Of a DNA stretch of 64,000 nt, positions 1 through 9,605 are shown one piece after another. Location: the NCBI RefSeq assembly GCF_029846115.1, contig NZ_JARVZZ010000001.1, positions 2,046,001 through 2,110,000 of the forward strand, in the 5' to 3' direction. Numbering within the stretch: position 1 is the stretch's first letter; each line of letters starts with the position of its first letter. Source of the stretch: Serratia marcescens. Its GTDB lineage: Bacteria > Pseudomonadota > Gammaproteobacteria > Enterobacterales > Enterobacteriaceae. Under the pieces are notes generated by a model that saw nothing but the letters and a program-made list of their open reading frames with translations, ran no database searches and had not been told where the DNA came from. The position numbers were made by a program, and so were the translations under genes.

Positions 1-356
1 GCGTGGTGGAAAGCCCGGCGGATATCCACGCCATCGAGCAGACCGGCCAGTTCGCCGGGCGCTACTTTGTGTTGATGGGGCATCTGTCGCCGCTGGACGG
101 CATCGGGCCGGGCGATATCGGTCTGGATCGCCTGGAGCAACGGCTGGAAAAGGAAAGCATCACCGAAGTGATCCTCGCCACCAACCCGACGGTGGAAGGG
201 GAAGCGACCGCCAACTACATCGCTGAGATGTGCGGCCAGTATGGCGTGCTCGCCAGCCGTATCGCCCACGGCGTGCCGGTGGGCGGCGAGCTGGAAATGG
301 TCGATGGCACCACGCTGTCGCATTCGCTGGCCGGGCGTCACGCCATCAAGTTCTGA
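1..356 (+). CDS. recR: Recombination mediator RecR, 3' end (partial)
   Basis: The window opens inside this gene; 117 codons and the stop are present and the true start lies upstream. RecR works with RecO and RecF to load RecA onto SSB-coated single-stranded DNA at gaps. The visible part is the C-terminal portion of the Toprim domain (acidic VESPAD segment near the left edge) and the characteristic [11 protein letters not shown] segment, followed by a C-terminus ending AIKF. The order recR-htpG-adk matches the enterobacterial arrangement. The N-terminal zinc finger and helix-hairpin-helix lie outside the window, so intactness cannot be judged. Confidence 0.95.
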   Translation, partial: VVESPADIHAIEQTGQFAGRYFVLMGHLSPLDGIGPGDIGLDRLEQRLEKESITEVILATNPTVEGEATANYIAEMCGQYGVLASRIAHGVPVGGELEMVDGTTLSHSLAGRHAIKF

Positions 357-366
357 TGTTTTCCCG

Positions 367-398
367 GATGGGGCCGTTCGGCCCCGTCATTTTTTTGC
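367..398 (+). terminator. Rho-independent terminator of recR
   Basis: A GC-rich hairpin (GGGGCC-GTTC-GGCCCC) starts about 12 bases after the recR stop and is followed by a run of seven T. It separates recR from the heat-shock promoter of htpG. Confidence 0.85.
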
Positions 399-418
399 CA
401 AAAATCTCCCGCCGTCCG

Positions 419-447
419 CTTGAAAAACAAGACCCTGACCCTCATCT
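419..447 (+). promoter_or_regulatory. Sigma-32 type promoter of htpG
   Basis: CTTGAAA at 419-425 and CCTCATCT at 440-447 are separated by 14 bases. They match the heat-shock sigma factor consensus (CTTGAAA / CCCCATNT) with one mismatch in the -10 element. This is consistent with htpG being a classical member of the RpoH regulon. Confidence 0.7.
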
Positions 448-494
448 GATCCTCATTGTTCGATTTTGGTAGCCATTGTCTTTTGAGGTAATCA

Positions 495-2366
495 ATGAGT
501 ATGAAAGGTCAAGAAACCCGCGGGTTCCAGTCTGAAGTAAAACAGCTGCTTCATTTGATGATCCATTCGCTGTACTCCAACAAAGAAATTTTCCTGCGCG
601 AGCTGATTTCCAACGCCTCTGACGCCGCCGACAAGCTGCGCTTCCGCGCCCTGTCCGCGCCAGAGCTGTACGCCGGCGACGGCGAGCTGCGCGTACGTTT
701 GTCCTTCGATAAAGAGCAGCGCACCCTGACCATCGCCGACAACGGCATCGGCATGCGCCGCGAAGAAGTGATCGAAAACCTCGGCACCATCGCCAAGTCC
801 GGCACCAAAGCGTTCCTGGAATCCATCGGTTCCGATCAGGCGAAAGACAGCCAGCTGATCGGCCAGTTCGGCGTCGGTTTCTACTCGGCGTTCATCGTGG
901 CGGACAAAGTGACCGTGCGCACCCGCGCCGCCGGTGCCGCCGATGACGAAGGCGTGTTCTGGGAGTCTGCCGGCGAAGGCGACTACACCATCGCCGATAT
1001 CACCAAAGAGACCCGCGGCACCGAAATCACCCTGCATCTGCGCGAAGGCGAAGATGAGTACCTCGACGCCTGGCGCCTGCGCTCGGTGATCGGCAAATAT
1101 TCCGATCACATCGCCTTGCCGGTAGAGATCGAAAGCAAAAACGAAGAAGACGATACCGTCACCTGGGAGAAGATCAACAAGGCGCAGGCCCTGTGGACCC
1201 GCAGCAAGGCGGATGTGACCGACGAAGAGTACAAAGAGTTCTACAAGCACATTGCCCACGACTTCACCGATCCGCTGAGCTGGAGCCACAACCGGGTGGA
1301 AGGCAAGCAGGAGTACACCAGCCTGCTGTATATCCCGGCGCAGGCGCCGTGGGACATGTGGAACCGCGATCACAAGCACGGCCTGAAGCTGTATGTGCAG
1401 CGCGTGTTCATCATGGACGACGCCGAGCAATTCATGCCGAACTACCTGCGCTTCGTGCGCGGGTTGATCGATTCCAACGATCTGCCGCTGAACGTGTCGC
1501 GCGAGATCCTGCAAGACAGCCGCGTGACGCAAAACCTGCGCGGCGCGCTGACCAAGCGCGTGCTGCAGATGCTGGATAAGCTGGCCAAAGACGACGCCGA
1601 AGGCTACCAGAAATTCTGGCAGCAGTTCGGTCTGGTGCTGAAAGAGGGTCCGGCGGAAGACAACGGCAACCAGGAAGCGATCGCCAAATTGCTGCGCTTT
1701 GCCTCCACCCACGGCGACAGTTCGGCGCAGACCGTGTCGCTGGAAGAGTACGTCGGCCGCATGGCGGAAGGGCAGGAGAAGATTTATTACATCACCGCCG
1801 ACAGCTACGCCGCCGCCAAGAGCAGCCCGCACCTGGAGCTGTTCCGCAAGAAAGGCATCGAAGTGTTGCTGCTGTCCGATCGCATCGACGAGTGGATGAT
1901 GAGCTACCTGACCGAGTTCGACGGCAAGCCGTTCCAGTCGGTCAGCAAAGCGGATGAAGCGCTGGATAAACTGGCGGATGAAACCGAAGAGCAGAAGGCC
2001 GCCGAGAAGCAGCTGGAACCGTTCATCGAACGCGTGAAAACCCTGCTGGGCGAGCGCGTGAAGGATGTGCGCCTGACGCACCGCCTGACCGATACGCCGG
2101 CGATCGTGGTGACCGACGCCGACGAAATGAGCACCCAGATGGCCAAGCTGTTCGCCGCCGCCGGCCAGCAGGCGCCGGAAGTGAAGTACATTTTCGAGCT
2201 TAATCCTGAGCATGCGTTGGTCAAACGCGCATCTGACGTGGGCGATAACGAACATTTCGCCGAATGGATCGACCTGTTATTGGATCAGGCGCTGCTGGCT
2301 GAACGCGGCACGCTGGAGGATCCGAACCTGTTCATCCGTCGCATGAATAAGTTACTGTCCGCCTAA
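495..2366 (+). CDS. htpG: Chaperone HtpG (bacterial Hsp90)
   Basis: 623-residue cytosolic ATP-dependent chaperone that acts on late folding intermediates with DnaK. The N-terminal GHKL ATPase shows the nucleotide-binding elements [12 protein letters not shown] (36-47, with the catalytic Glu and Mg-binding Asn/Asp), DNGIGM (82-87) and GQFGVGFYS (123-131). Middle and C-terminal dimerisation domains follow. Length is essentially that of the E. coli protein (624). Two start codons are possible, 495 and 501; 495 is preferred because GAGG at 485-488 is well spaced. The gene lies alone behind a sigma-32 type promoter and ends at a hairpin terminator. Confidence 0.98.
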   Translation: MSMKGQETRGFQSEVKQLLHLMIHSLYSNKEIFLRELISNASDAADKLRFRALSAPELYAGDGELRVRLSFDKEQRTLTIADNGIGMRREEVIENLGTIAKSGTKAFLESIGSDQAKDSQLIGQFGVGFYSAFIVADKVTVRTRAAGAADDEGVFWESAGEGDYTIADITKETRGTEITLHLREGEDEYLDAWRLRSVIGKYSDHIALPVEIESKNEEDDTVTWEKINKAQALWTRSKADVTDEEYKEFYKHIAHDFTDPLSWSHNRVEGKQEYTSLLYIPAQAPWDMWNRDHKHGLKLYVQRVFIMDDAEQFMPNYLRFVRGLIDSNDLPLNVSREILQDSRVTQNLRGALTKRVLQMLDKLAKDDAEGYQKFWQQFGLVLKEGPAEDNGNQEAIAKLLRFASTHGDSSAQTVSLEEYVGRMAEGQEKIYYITADSYAAAKSSPHLELFRKKGIEVLLLSDRIDEWMMSYLTEFDGKPFQSVSKADEALDKLADETEEQKAAEKQLEPFIERVKTLLGERVKDVRLTHRLTDTPAIVVTDADEMSTQMAKLFAAAGQQAPEVKYIFELNPEHALVKRASDVGDNEHFAEWIDLLLDQALLAERGTLEDPNLFIRRMNKLLSA

Positions 2367-2378
2367 AGCTGAAGATAT

Positions 2379-2419
2379 GCGCCCTTAACGGCACCGTTAG
2401 GGGCGCATTGCCGTTTTTT
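2379..2419 (+). terminator. Rho-independent terminator of htpG
   Basis: Near-perfect stem GCGCCCTTAACGG paired with CCGTTAGGGGCGC, followed shortly by a T6 run. It is placed 12 bases after the htpG stop. Confidence 0.85.
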
Positions 2420-2541
2420 CCCCGCTTTTTCTCGCCTTTTGCTTGTCCGCTTTTTTGCACATTCCGCAATCGATTTCCTTCGCGCGCCTTGAGCCTGCCC
2501 CCCCTGAAATGGTATCGTTGAGCGTTTTCGCAATTTTATAA

Positions 2542-3213
<672 letters not shown>

Positions 3214-3231
3214 TCGCAAGCGCATTGTGCA

Positions 3232-3264
3232 TGACGCCGGGCCCGTGGCCCGGCGTTTTTTTTT
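3232..3264 (+). terminator. Rho-independent terminator of adk
   Basis: GACGCCGGG-CCCGTGG-CCCGGCGTT hairpin followed by a run of eight T, 19 bases after the adk stop. Confidence 0.9.
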
Positions 3265-3324
3265 GCCGTTTTCCCGCCAAATTGTGATCGCGGCAGCTTG
3301 TTGCGGCCGTGCCCGTTAATCGCT

Positions 3325-3343
3325 TACGCCAAATGGCGTATAA
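3325..3343. promoter_or_regulatory. Palindrome at the presumed promoter of the CdaR-type gene
   Basis: TACGCCAAATGGCGTA (3325-3340) is an exact inverted repeat with a 4-base centre. It runs directly into TATAAC, a plausible -10 element 36 bases before the start codon. Position and symmetry suggest an operator, but the binding protein is not known from sequence. Confidence 0.35.
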
Positions 3344-3378
3344 CAGGGCTGCGTTTTCACCCTCAGCAGGGAGCGGGC

Positions 3379-4512
3379 ATGTTCAGACAGACCAATCTTC
3401 TGGCGGAAGCCACCGCGCGCCAGATCGTCCAGCGTGCGATGGGTATCATCAGCCATTCCGTCAACGTGATGGACAGCAACGGTGTGATCATCGCCTCCGG
3501 CAACCCGCAGCGCCTGTTCCAGCGCCACGAAGGCGCGGTGCTGGCGCTGGCGGAGAACCGGGTGGTGGAAATCGACCGTGTCACCGCCGAACACCTGAAG
3601 GGCGTGCGGCCCGGCATCAACCTGCTGTTCAGCTTTCGCAACCAGCGGGTGGGGGTGATCGGCATCTCCGGTGAACCGGCCGAGGTGCGTGCCTACGCCG
3701 AGCTGGTGAAGATGGCGGCGGAGATGATGGTAGAGCAGGCGGCGCTGCTGGATCAGCACCAGTGGGAAAAACGCTATCGGGAAGAGCTGGCGAATCAGCT
3801 GCTGCAACCGCAGCCGAACACTGCGTCGCTGGCGGCGATGGCGGCGTATCTGGGATTGGAACTGCGCCAGGCGCGCATCGTGTGGATCGTCGAGCTGCAA
3901 GAGGCGCAGCCGCACCTGCTGCGCGAGTTGCTGGCGGAGCTGGAAGCCACCCAGCGCGACGCGTTGATCGCCATTACCGGCTTCAATGAAATGACCCTGC
4001 TGCGCCCGGCCTGTATGGCGCAGGGCGAATGGAGCCTGAAGCTGGAGCGCCAACAGGCCCAGCGTTTGCAAAACCAGCTCAAACACCGCTTTCGGGTGCG
4101 CTTGATCGTCGGCGGTTTTTATGACGATCCGCAAAGCGCCTACCGTTCCAGCCTGACGGCGCGCGCCACCCAGGCGATGGCGCAGCGCCTGAAACTGCGC
4201 CATGCCACGCTGTTCTACCACGACTATCCGCTGCCGTCGCTGCTGTGCGATCTGGGGGAGGACTGGCGCGCGCAGGAGCTGGGGCGCCCCTGGCGGACGC
4301 TGGGCGAACAGGACGAAAAAGGCGTGCTGCGCGGCACGCTGCGCCACTATTTTTCGCAGAATTGTGATCAGACGCAGACCGCCGCGCAGCTGCATATCCA
4401 CGTCAATACCCTGCGCTATCGCCTGCAGCGCATCGAAGCGATAACCGGCATGAAAATCAATCAATTAACCGACGCTCTGCGGTTGTATATCGGCATGTTG
4501 ATGCACGACTGA
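3379..4512 (+). CDS. CdaR-family sugar-diacid/glycerate-responsive regulator
   Basis: 377-residue transcription factor. The N-terminal half (about 1-135) matches the sugar-diacid recognition domain of CdaR. The C-terminus carries the PucR/CdaR-type helix-turn-helix (near 320-370; QTAAQLHIHVNTLRYRLQRI). In E. coli CdaR activates glucarate, galactarate and glycerate genes in response to such acids. Here the target is probably the adjacent permease-glycerate kinase pair. The ATG at 3379 is chosen because GCAGGGAGCGGG lies just before it and it aligns with family N-termini; an in-frame extension to 3298 has no ribosome site. Separate name from E. coli cdaR is kept because orthology is not certain. 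Confidence 0.85.
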   Translation: MFRQTNLLAEATARQIVQRAMGIISHSVNVMDSNGVIIASGNPQRLFQRHEGAVLALAENRVVEIDRVTAEHLKGVRPGINLLFSFRNQRVGVIGISGEPAEVRAYAELVKMAAEMMVEQAALLDQHQWEKRYREELANQLLQPQPNTASLAAMAAYLGLELRQARIVWIVELQEAQPHLLRELLAELEATQRDALIAITGFNEMTLLRPACMAQGEWSLKLERQQAQRLQNQLKHRFRVRLIVGGFYDDPQSAYRSSLTARATQAMAQRLKLRHATLFYHDYPLPSLLCDLGEDWRAQELGRPWRTLGEQDEKGVLRGTLRHYFSQNCDQTQTAAQLHIHVNTLRYRLQRIEAITGMKINQLTDALRLYIGMLMHD

Positions 4513-4631
4513 GTTGTGCCAACCCACAAATTCCATGCCGTTCCTTCGGCGATTTTTTGTTGTTTCCCCTCAGGCTAACGCCGGGCGCGCGGGATATGTT
4601 GGCCTGCACATCAACCACGGAGAAAACAACA

Positions 4632-5897
4632 ATGACAACCGTATCCACTCTGGGAGCGCTGGTGGCGTTAGCCGTCGCCATCGTCCTGATTTTAAGCAAG
4701 GTGCCACCGGCTTACGGCATGATTGCCGGCGCGCTGGCGGGCGGACTGTGCGGCGGTGCCGATCTGGTGCAGACCGTAACGCTGATGATCGGCGGGGCGC
4801 AGGGCATCACCAACGCCGTGATGCGCATTCTGGCGGCGGGGGTGCTGGCCGGGGTGCTGATCGAATCCGGCGCGGCGCACACCATCGCCGAAACCATTGT
4901 CCGCAAGGTGGGTGAAACCCGCGCGCTGCTGGCGCTGGCGGTGGCTACACTGATCCTGACGGCGGTGGGGGTATTTATCGACGTGGCGGTGATCACCGTC
5001 GCGCCGATCGCGCTATCGATCGCCCAGAAGGCCGGCATTTCGCGCGCGGCGATCCTGCTGGCGATGATCGGCGGCGGCAAGGCCGGCAACGTGATGTCGC
5101 CCAACCCGAACACCATCGCGGCGGCGGACAACTTCCACGTGCCGCTCACCTCGGTGATGATGGCCGGCATCGTGCCGGGGCTGTGCGGCCTGGTGGTGGC
5201 CTATCTGCTGGCGCGTCGCCTGAGCGATAAAGGCAGCAAAGTGATGGCCGAAGAGCTGACTCAGCATGCCGAAGGGGCGCGGCCGGGCTTCGCTGCGGCG
5301 ATCAGCGCGCCGCTGGTGGCGATCCTGCTGCTGTCGCTGCGGCCGATCGCCGGTATCGCCGTCGATCCGCTGATCGCGCTGCCGGCCGGCGGGTTGGCGG
5401 GCGCGCTGCTGATGGGGCGCATCCGCCAATGCAATCAGTTTATGGTTTCCGGCCTGTCGCGCATGGCACCGGTAGCGATCATGCTGCTCGGCACCGGCAC
5501 GCTGGCGGGCATTATCGCCAACTCGGCGCTGAAGGATGTCTTGATTAACGGCTTAACGCACACCGGGCTGCCGGCCTGGCTGCTGGCGCCGCTGTCCGGC
5601 GCGCTGATGTCGATGGCGACCGCATCGACCACCGCCGGCACCGCCGTGGCTTCCGGGGTGTTCAGCTCTACGCTGCTCGAGCTGGGCGTGAGCGGGCTGG
5701 CCGGTGCGGCGATGATCCATGCGGGCGCCACGGTGCTGGATCACCTGCCGCACGGCAGCTTCTTCCACGCTACCGGCGGCAGCGTCAATATGGCGGTGCA
5801 CGAGCGGCTGAAGCTGTTGCCGTATGAAACGCTGGTGGGATTCACCATCGCGGCAATCTCGGCGCTGATGTTTGGCGTATTTAACCTGGCGGGATAA
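4632..5897 (+). CDS. GntP-family organic acid permease (probably glycerate)
   Basis: 421-residue polytopic inner-membrane protein of the gluconate permease (GntP) family, with about 11-12 hydrophobic segments and the conserved middle section GGGKAGNVMSPNPNT (near 152-166). The family imports gluconate, glycerate and related hydroxy acids with protons. Substrate is inferred from the neighbours: a CdaR-type regulator upstream and a glycerate kinase 9 bases downstream. The start at 4632 is preceded by ACGGAGAAAACAACA; an upstream in-frame ATG at 4557 would add a non-membrane extension and lacks a ribosome site. Gluconate or another hydroxy acid remains possible. Confidence 0.85.
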   Translation: MTTVSTLGALVALAVAIVLILSKVPPAYGMIAGALAGGLCGGADLVQTVTLMIGGAQGITNAVMRILAAGVLAGVLIESGAAHTIAETIVRKVGETRALLALAVATLILTAVGVFIDVAVITVAPIALSIAQKAGISRAAILLAMIGGGKAGNVMSPNPNTIAAADNFHVPLTSVMMAGIVPGLCGLVVAYLLARRLSDKGSKVMAEELTQHAEGARPGFAAAISAPLVAILLLSLRPIAGIAVDPLIALPAGGLAGALLMGRIRQCNQFMVSGLSRMAPVAIMLLGTGTLAGIIANSALKDVLINGLTHTGLPAWLLAPLSGALMSMATASTTAGTAVASGVFSSTLLELGVSGLAGAAMIHAGATVLDHLPHGSFFHATGGSVNMAVHERLKLLPYETLVGFTIAAISALMFGVFNLAG

Positions 5898-5906
5898 GGA
5901 ACAGTG

Positions 5907-7070
5907 ATGAAAACGCTGAAAAAAGTGGTTATTGCCCCGGATTCTTTCAAAGAGAGCCTGAGCGCGCTCGGCGTTGCCGACGCCATCGAGCGGGGATTCC
6001 GCCAAATTTATCCGCAGGCGCACTACGTGAAGCTGCCGATGGCGGACGGCGGCGAAGGCACGGTGGAGTCGATGGTGGCGGCCACTGGCGGCGAAATCGT
6101 CCAGGTGACGGTCACCGGGCCGCTGGGGGAGCCGGTGCAGGGGTTCTATGGCCTGCTGGGCGACGGCGCAACAGCAGTGATTGAAATGGCCGCCGCTTCC
6201 GGGCTGCACCTGGCGCCGCCCGGCCGGCGCGATCCGCGCATCACCACCAGTTACGGCACCGGCGAACTGATGCTGGCGGCGCTGGAGCGCGGCGTGAAGG
6301 CGATCATTCTCGGCATCGGCGGCAGTGCCACCAACGACGGCGGCGCCGGGATGATGCAGGCGCTGGGCGTGAAGTTGCTGGATAAGGAGCGCCGATCGCT
6401 GCCGGTGGGCGGGGCGGCGCTGGCGCAGCTGGCGCATCTCGATCTCGCCGGGCTGGATGCGCGTTGGCAACGGGTGAGCGTAACCGCCGCCTGCGACGTC
6501 GATAATCCGCTGTGCGGCGAAAAGGGCGCCTCGGCGGTGTTCGGGCCGCAGAAGGGGGCGACGCCGGAGATGGTGGCGCAGCTCGATGCGGCGCTGCATC
6601 ACTATGGCGAACTGCTGGAACGGGAAACCGGCCGCGCGGTGATCACCCAGCCGGGCGCGGGCGCGGCGGGCGGCATGGGGGCGGCGCTGCTCGGCATGCT
6701 TGATGCGCGTTTGCGGCCGGGCATCGAGATCGTCACCGAAACCCTGCGCCTGGATGAGGCGGTGCGCGATGCCGATCTGGTGATCACCGGCGAAGGGCGG
6801 CTGGACAGCCAGTCGATCCACGGCAAAACGCCGATCGGCGTGGCGCGGGTGGCCAAGCGCCACGGCGTGCCGGTGATCGCCATCGCCGGCAGCCTGACGC
6901 CGGATTATTCGGTGGTGCATCAACACGGTATCGACGCGGCGTTTTCGGTGCTCGACCGCATCGTGACGCTGGAAGACGCGCTGGCGGACGCCGATCGCAA
7001 TCTGCAGGTGACGGCGCGCAACGTGGCGGCGGTATGGCAATTGGCGCAAAGGGAAGGCCCACAGGCATAG
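5907..7070 (+). CDS. Glycerate kinase, type I (first of two in the window)
   Basis: 387 residues. It phosphorylates D-glycerate to a phosphoglycerate that enters glycolysis (the E. coli GarK/GlxK enzymes make 2-phosphoglycerate). Family signatures include APDSFKESL at the N-terminus, the DGGEGT segment near 50, GIGGSATNDGG near 135 and GEGRLDSQS near 295. The start is ATG 5907 (with AAGGA at 5896-5900); GTG 5904 directly before it is an alternative. It forms an operon with the GntP-family permease. A paralogue with the same signatures lies in the allantoate cluster at 30390-31532. Confidence 0.93.
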   Translation: MKTLKKVVIAPDSFKESLSALGVADAIERGFRQIYPQAHYVKLPMADGGEGTVESMVAATGGEIVQVTVTGPLGEPVQGFYGLLGDGATAVIEMAAASGLHLAPPGRRDPRITTSYGTGELMLAALERGVKAIILGIGGSATNDGGAGMMQALGVKLLDKERRSLPVGGAALAQLAHLDLAGLDARWQRVSVTAACDVDNPLCGEKGASAVFGPQKGATPEMVAQLDAALHHYGELLERETGRAVITQPGAGAAGGMGAALLGMLDARLRPGIEIVTETLRLDEAVRDADLVITGEGRLDSQSIHGKTPIGVARVAKRHGVPVIAIAGSLTPDYSVVHQHGIDAAFSVLDRIVTLEDALADADRNLQVTARNVAAVWQLAQREGPQA

Positions 7071-7189
7071 CCTGTTGCTGTTATCGGTTCCGACGCAGGA
7101 CTTTTCCGTTACAATAGCCGGCATTAATGGCTGCTGACATCCCGACCCAGAACGGAATGCCGGCCGGAAAGGAAATGAGGGGAACTGAG

Positions 7190-8152
7190 ATGAAGCAAGA
7201 GAAACACGGCGTATTGCTGGTGAACCTGGGCACGCCAGATGCGCCGACCTCGTCGGCGGTCAAACGCTATCTGAAGGAATTCCTCAGTGACGATCGCGTG
7301 GTCGACACGGCGCCGCTGATCTGGTGGCCGATCCTCAACGGCGCGATCTTGCCGATCCGCTCGCCGCGCGTGGCGAAGCTGTATCAGTCGGTTTGGATGG
7401 AAGAGGGCTCGCCGCTGCTGGTGTTCAGCCGCCGCCAACAGCGGGCGCTGGCGGCGCGCATGCCGAATACGCCGGTGGAGCTGGGCATGAGCTACGGCTC
7501 GCCGAGCCTGGCGGAAGCCATCGACAAGCTGCTGTCTCAGGGCGTGACCAACCTGGTGGTGCTGCCGCTCTATCCACAATATTCCTGTTCCACCAGCGCG
7601 GCGGTATGGGATGGCGTAGCGCGGGTGCTGAAAGGCTATCGCCGTTTGCCTTCTGTGGCCTTCATCCGCGATTACGCCGAACACCCGGCCTACATCGCCG
7701 CGCTGCAGCAAAGCGTGGAGCGCTCGTTCGCCGAGCACGGCCAGCCGGACCGGCTGGTGCTGTCGTTCCACGGCATTCCCAAACGCTATGCGCGCCTGGG
7801 CGACGACTACCCGCAACGCTGCGAGGATACGCTGCGTGCGCTGAGCGCCACGCTGCCGCTGGCGCCGGAACGAGTGATGATGACATACCAATCGCGCTTC
7901 GGCCGCGAGCCGTGGCTGACGCCGTACACCGATGAGACCCTGAAGGGGCTGCCGGCGCAGGGCGTGAAGCACATTCAGCTGATTTGCCCCGGCTTCTCGG
8001 CGGACTGCCTGGAAACGCTGGAAGAGATCAAAGAACAGAACCGCGAGATCTTCCTCAAGGCCGGCGGCGAGAAGTTTGAGTATATCTCGGCGTTGAACGA
8101 CGAGCCGGCGCATATCGATATGATGCAGCAGCTGGTGGCGCAGCGCCTCTAA
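7190..8152 (+). CDS. hemH: Ferrochelatase
   Basis: 320 residues, the same length as E. coli HemH. It inserts ferrous iron into protoporphyrin IX, the last step of protoheme synthesis, at the membrane surface. The catalytic histidine lies in [10 protein letters not shown] (His194), and the conserved [15 protein letters not shown] segment carries the metal-handling glutamate. The start at 7190 gives a standard N-terminus ([19 protein letters not shown]) and follows GAGGGG; the longer in-frame ATG at 7127 is not conserved. A TACAAT hexamer near 7112 may be the -10 element. Confidence 0.97.
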   Translation: MKQEKHGVLLVNLGTPDAPTSSAVKRYLKEFLSDDRVVDTAPLIWWPILNGAILPIRSPRVAKLYQSVWMEEGSPLLVFSRRQQRALAARMPNTPVELGMSYGSPSLAEAIDKLLSQGVTNLVVLPLYPQYSCSTSAAVWDGVARVLKGYRRLPSVAFIRDYAEHPAYIAALQQSVERSFAEHGQPDRLVLSFHGIPKRYARLGDDYPQRCEDTLRALSATLPLAPERVMMTYQSRFGREPWLTPYTDETLKGLPAQGVKHIQLICPGFSADCLETLEEIKEQNREIFLKAGGEKFEYISALNDEPAHIDMMQQLVAQRL

Positions 8153-8189
8153 TCATCCATAATCTGTATATTAGAATCATCGTGATCGG

Positions 8190-8214
8190 GCGGGAATGTG
8201 TTAACATTCTCCGC
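8190..8214. other. Inverted repeat between hemH and gsk
   Basis: GCGG-GAATGT-GTTA-ACATTC-T-CCGC is a near-perfect inverted repeat in the 90-base hemH-gsk gap, 28 bases before the gsk start. There is no T-run, so it is more likely an operator or a leader hairpin than a terminator. Confidence 0.35.
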
Positions 8215-8242
8215 TTGTTAAACCGCCACCACCGCCAATCAC

Positions 8243-9547
8243 ATGAAATTTCCTGGTAAACGCAAGTCCAAACACTATTTCCCGGTGAGCGCCCGCGATC
8301 CGCTTCTGCAGCAGGCTCAGCCCGAAAGTGAAATCAGCACCTCGTATATCGTCGGCATCGACCAGACGCTGGTGGATATCGAGGCGAAGGTGGACGACGC
8401 TTTTGTCCAGCGCTACGGCCTGAGCCTGGGCCACTCTCTGGTGATCGAAGACGACGTCGCCGAGGCGCTGTATCAGGAACTGAATGAAAACAACCTGGTT
8501 ACCCATCAGTTCGCCGGCGGCACCATCGGCAATACCATGCACAACTATTCGGTGCTGGCGGACGATCGCTCGGTGCTGCTCGGCGTGATGTGCAGCAACG
8601 TGAAAATCGGCAGCTATGCCTACCGTTATCTGTGCAATACCTCCAGCCGTACCGATCTCAACTATCTGCAGGGCGTAGACGGCGCCATCGGCCGCTGCTT
8701 CACGCTGATCGGTGAAAGCGGCGAGCGCACCTTCGCCATCAACCCAGGCCAAATGAACCAGCTGCGCCCGGAAAGCATTCCTGAAGAGGTGATCGCCGGC
8801 GCGTCGGCGCTGGTGCTGAGCTCTTATCTGGTGCGCTGCAAGGAGGGAGAGCCGATGAAGGCCGCCACCCTGCAGGCGATCGAATACGCCAAAAAGCACG
8901 ACGTGCCGGTGGTGTTGACGCTGGGCACCAAGTACGTGATCGCCGACAACCCGCAGTGGTGGCGCGACTTCCTGAAGGAAAACGTGACGATTCTGGCGAT
9001 GAACGAAGACGAAGCGCTGGAGCTGACCGGGCTGAGCGATCCGCTGACCGCCTCGGACATGGCGCTGGAGTGGGTGGATCTGGTGCTGTGCACCGCCGGG
9101 CCGAACGGCCTGTACATGGCGGGTTACACCGAAGAAGCCAACAAGCGCCAGACCCAGCACCCGCTGCTGCCGGGGCATATCGCCGAGTTCAACCGCTACG
9201 AGTTCAGCCGCGCAATGCGCCGCGAACACTGTGAAAATCCGCTGCGCGTTTATTCGCATATCGCGCCGTATATGGGCGGGCCGGAGAGGATCATGAACAC
9301 CAACGGCGCCGGCGACGGCGCGCTGTCGGCGTTGCTGCACGATATCGCCGCCAACGGCTATCACCGCCATAACGTGCCGAATTCCAGCAAGCACGTGCGC
9401 AGCTACCTGACTTACTCCTCCCTGGCGCAGGTGTGTAAATACGCCAACCGCGTCAGCTATCAGGTGTTGAATCAGCATTCGCCGCGCCTCACCCGTGGCC
9501 TGCCGGAGCGGGAAGACAGCCTGGAAGAGTCTTACTGGGAGCGTTAA
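8243..9547 (+). CDS. gsk: Inosine-guanosine kinase
   Basis: 434 residues, the length of E. coli Gsk. It phosphorylates guanosine and inosine to GMP and IMP in purine salvage and belongs to the PfkB/ribokinase family. The anion-hole and catalytic-base signature NTNGAGDGALSALL is at about 352-365, and the nucleoside-binding N-terminal half contains GGTIGNTMHNYS near 92-103. The following gene ybaL is convergent and shares the bidirectional terminator. Confidence 0.96.
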   Translation: MKFPGKRKSKHYFPVSARDPLLQQAQPESEISTSYIVGIDQTLVDIEAKVDDAFVQRYGLSLGHSLVIEDDVAEALYQELNENNLVTHQFAGGTIGNTMHNYSVLADDRSVLLGVMCSNVKIGSYAYRYLCNTSSRTDLNYLQGVDGAIGRCFTLIGESGERTFAINPGQMNQLRPESIPEEVIAGASALVLSSYLVRCKEGEPMKAATLQAIEYAKKHDVPVVLTLGTKYVIADNPQWWRDFLKENVTILAMNEDEALELTGLSDPLTASDMALEWVDLVLCTAGPNGLYMAGYTEEANKRQTQHPLLPGHIAEFNRYEFSRAMRREHCENPLRVYSHIAPYMGGPERIMNTNGAGDGALSALLHDIAANGYHRHNVPNSSKHVRSYLTYSSLAQVCKYANRVSYQVLNQHSPRLTRGLPEREDSLEESYWER

Positions 9548-9560
9548 CCCGCTGAAAAAG

Positions 9561-9590
9561 AAAAGGTCCGGCAATGCCGGACCTTTTTTT
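9561..9590. terminator. Bidirectional terminator between gsk and ybaL
   Basis: AAAAGGTCCGGC-AAT-GCCGGACCTTTTTTT: a stem flanked by A-run and T-run, so it can stop transcription from both convergent genes. Confidence 0.9.
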
Positions 9591-9605
9591 GTGCGCCGTG
9601 GCGCT

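Noticed and set aside
492..2255. 587-codon open frame antisense to htpG
   Set aside because: It is an opposite-strand shadow of a highly conserved gene in GC-rich DNA, and its translation is low-complexity His/Gln/Arg-rich.
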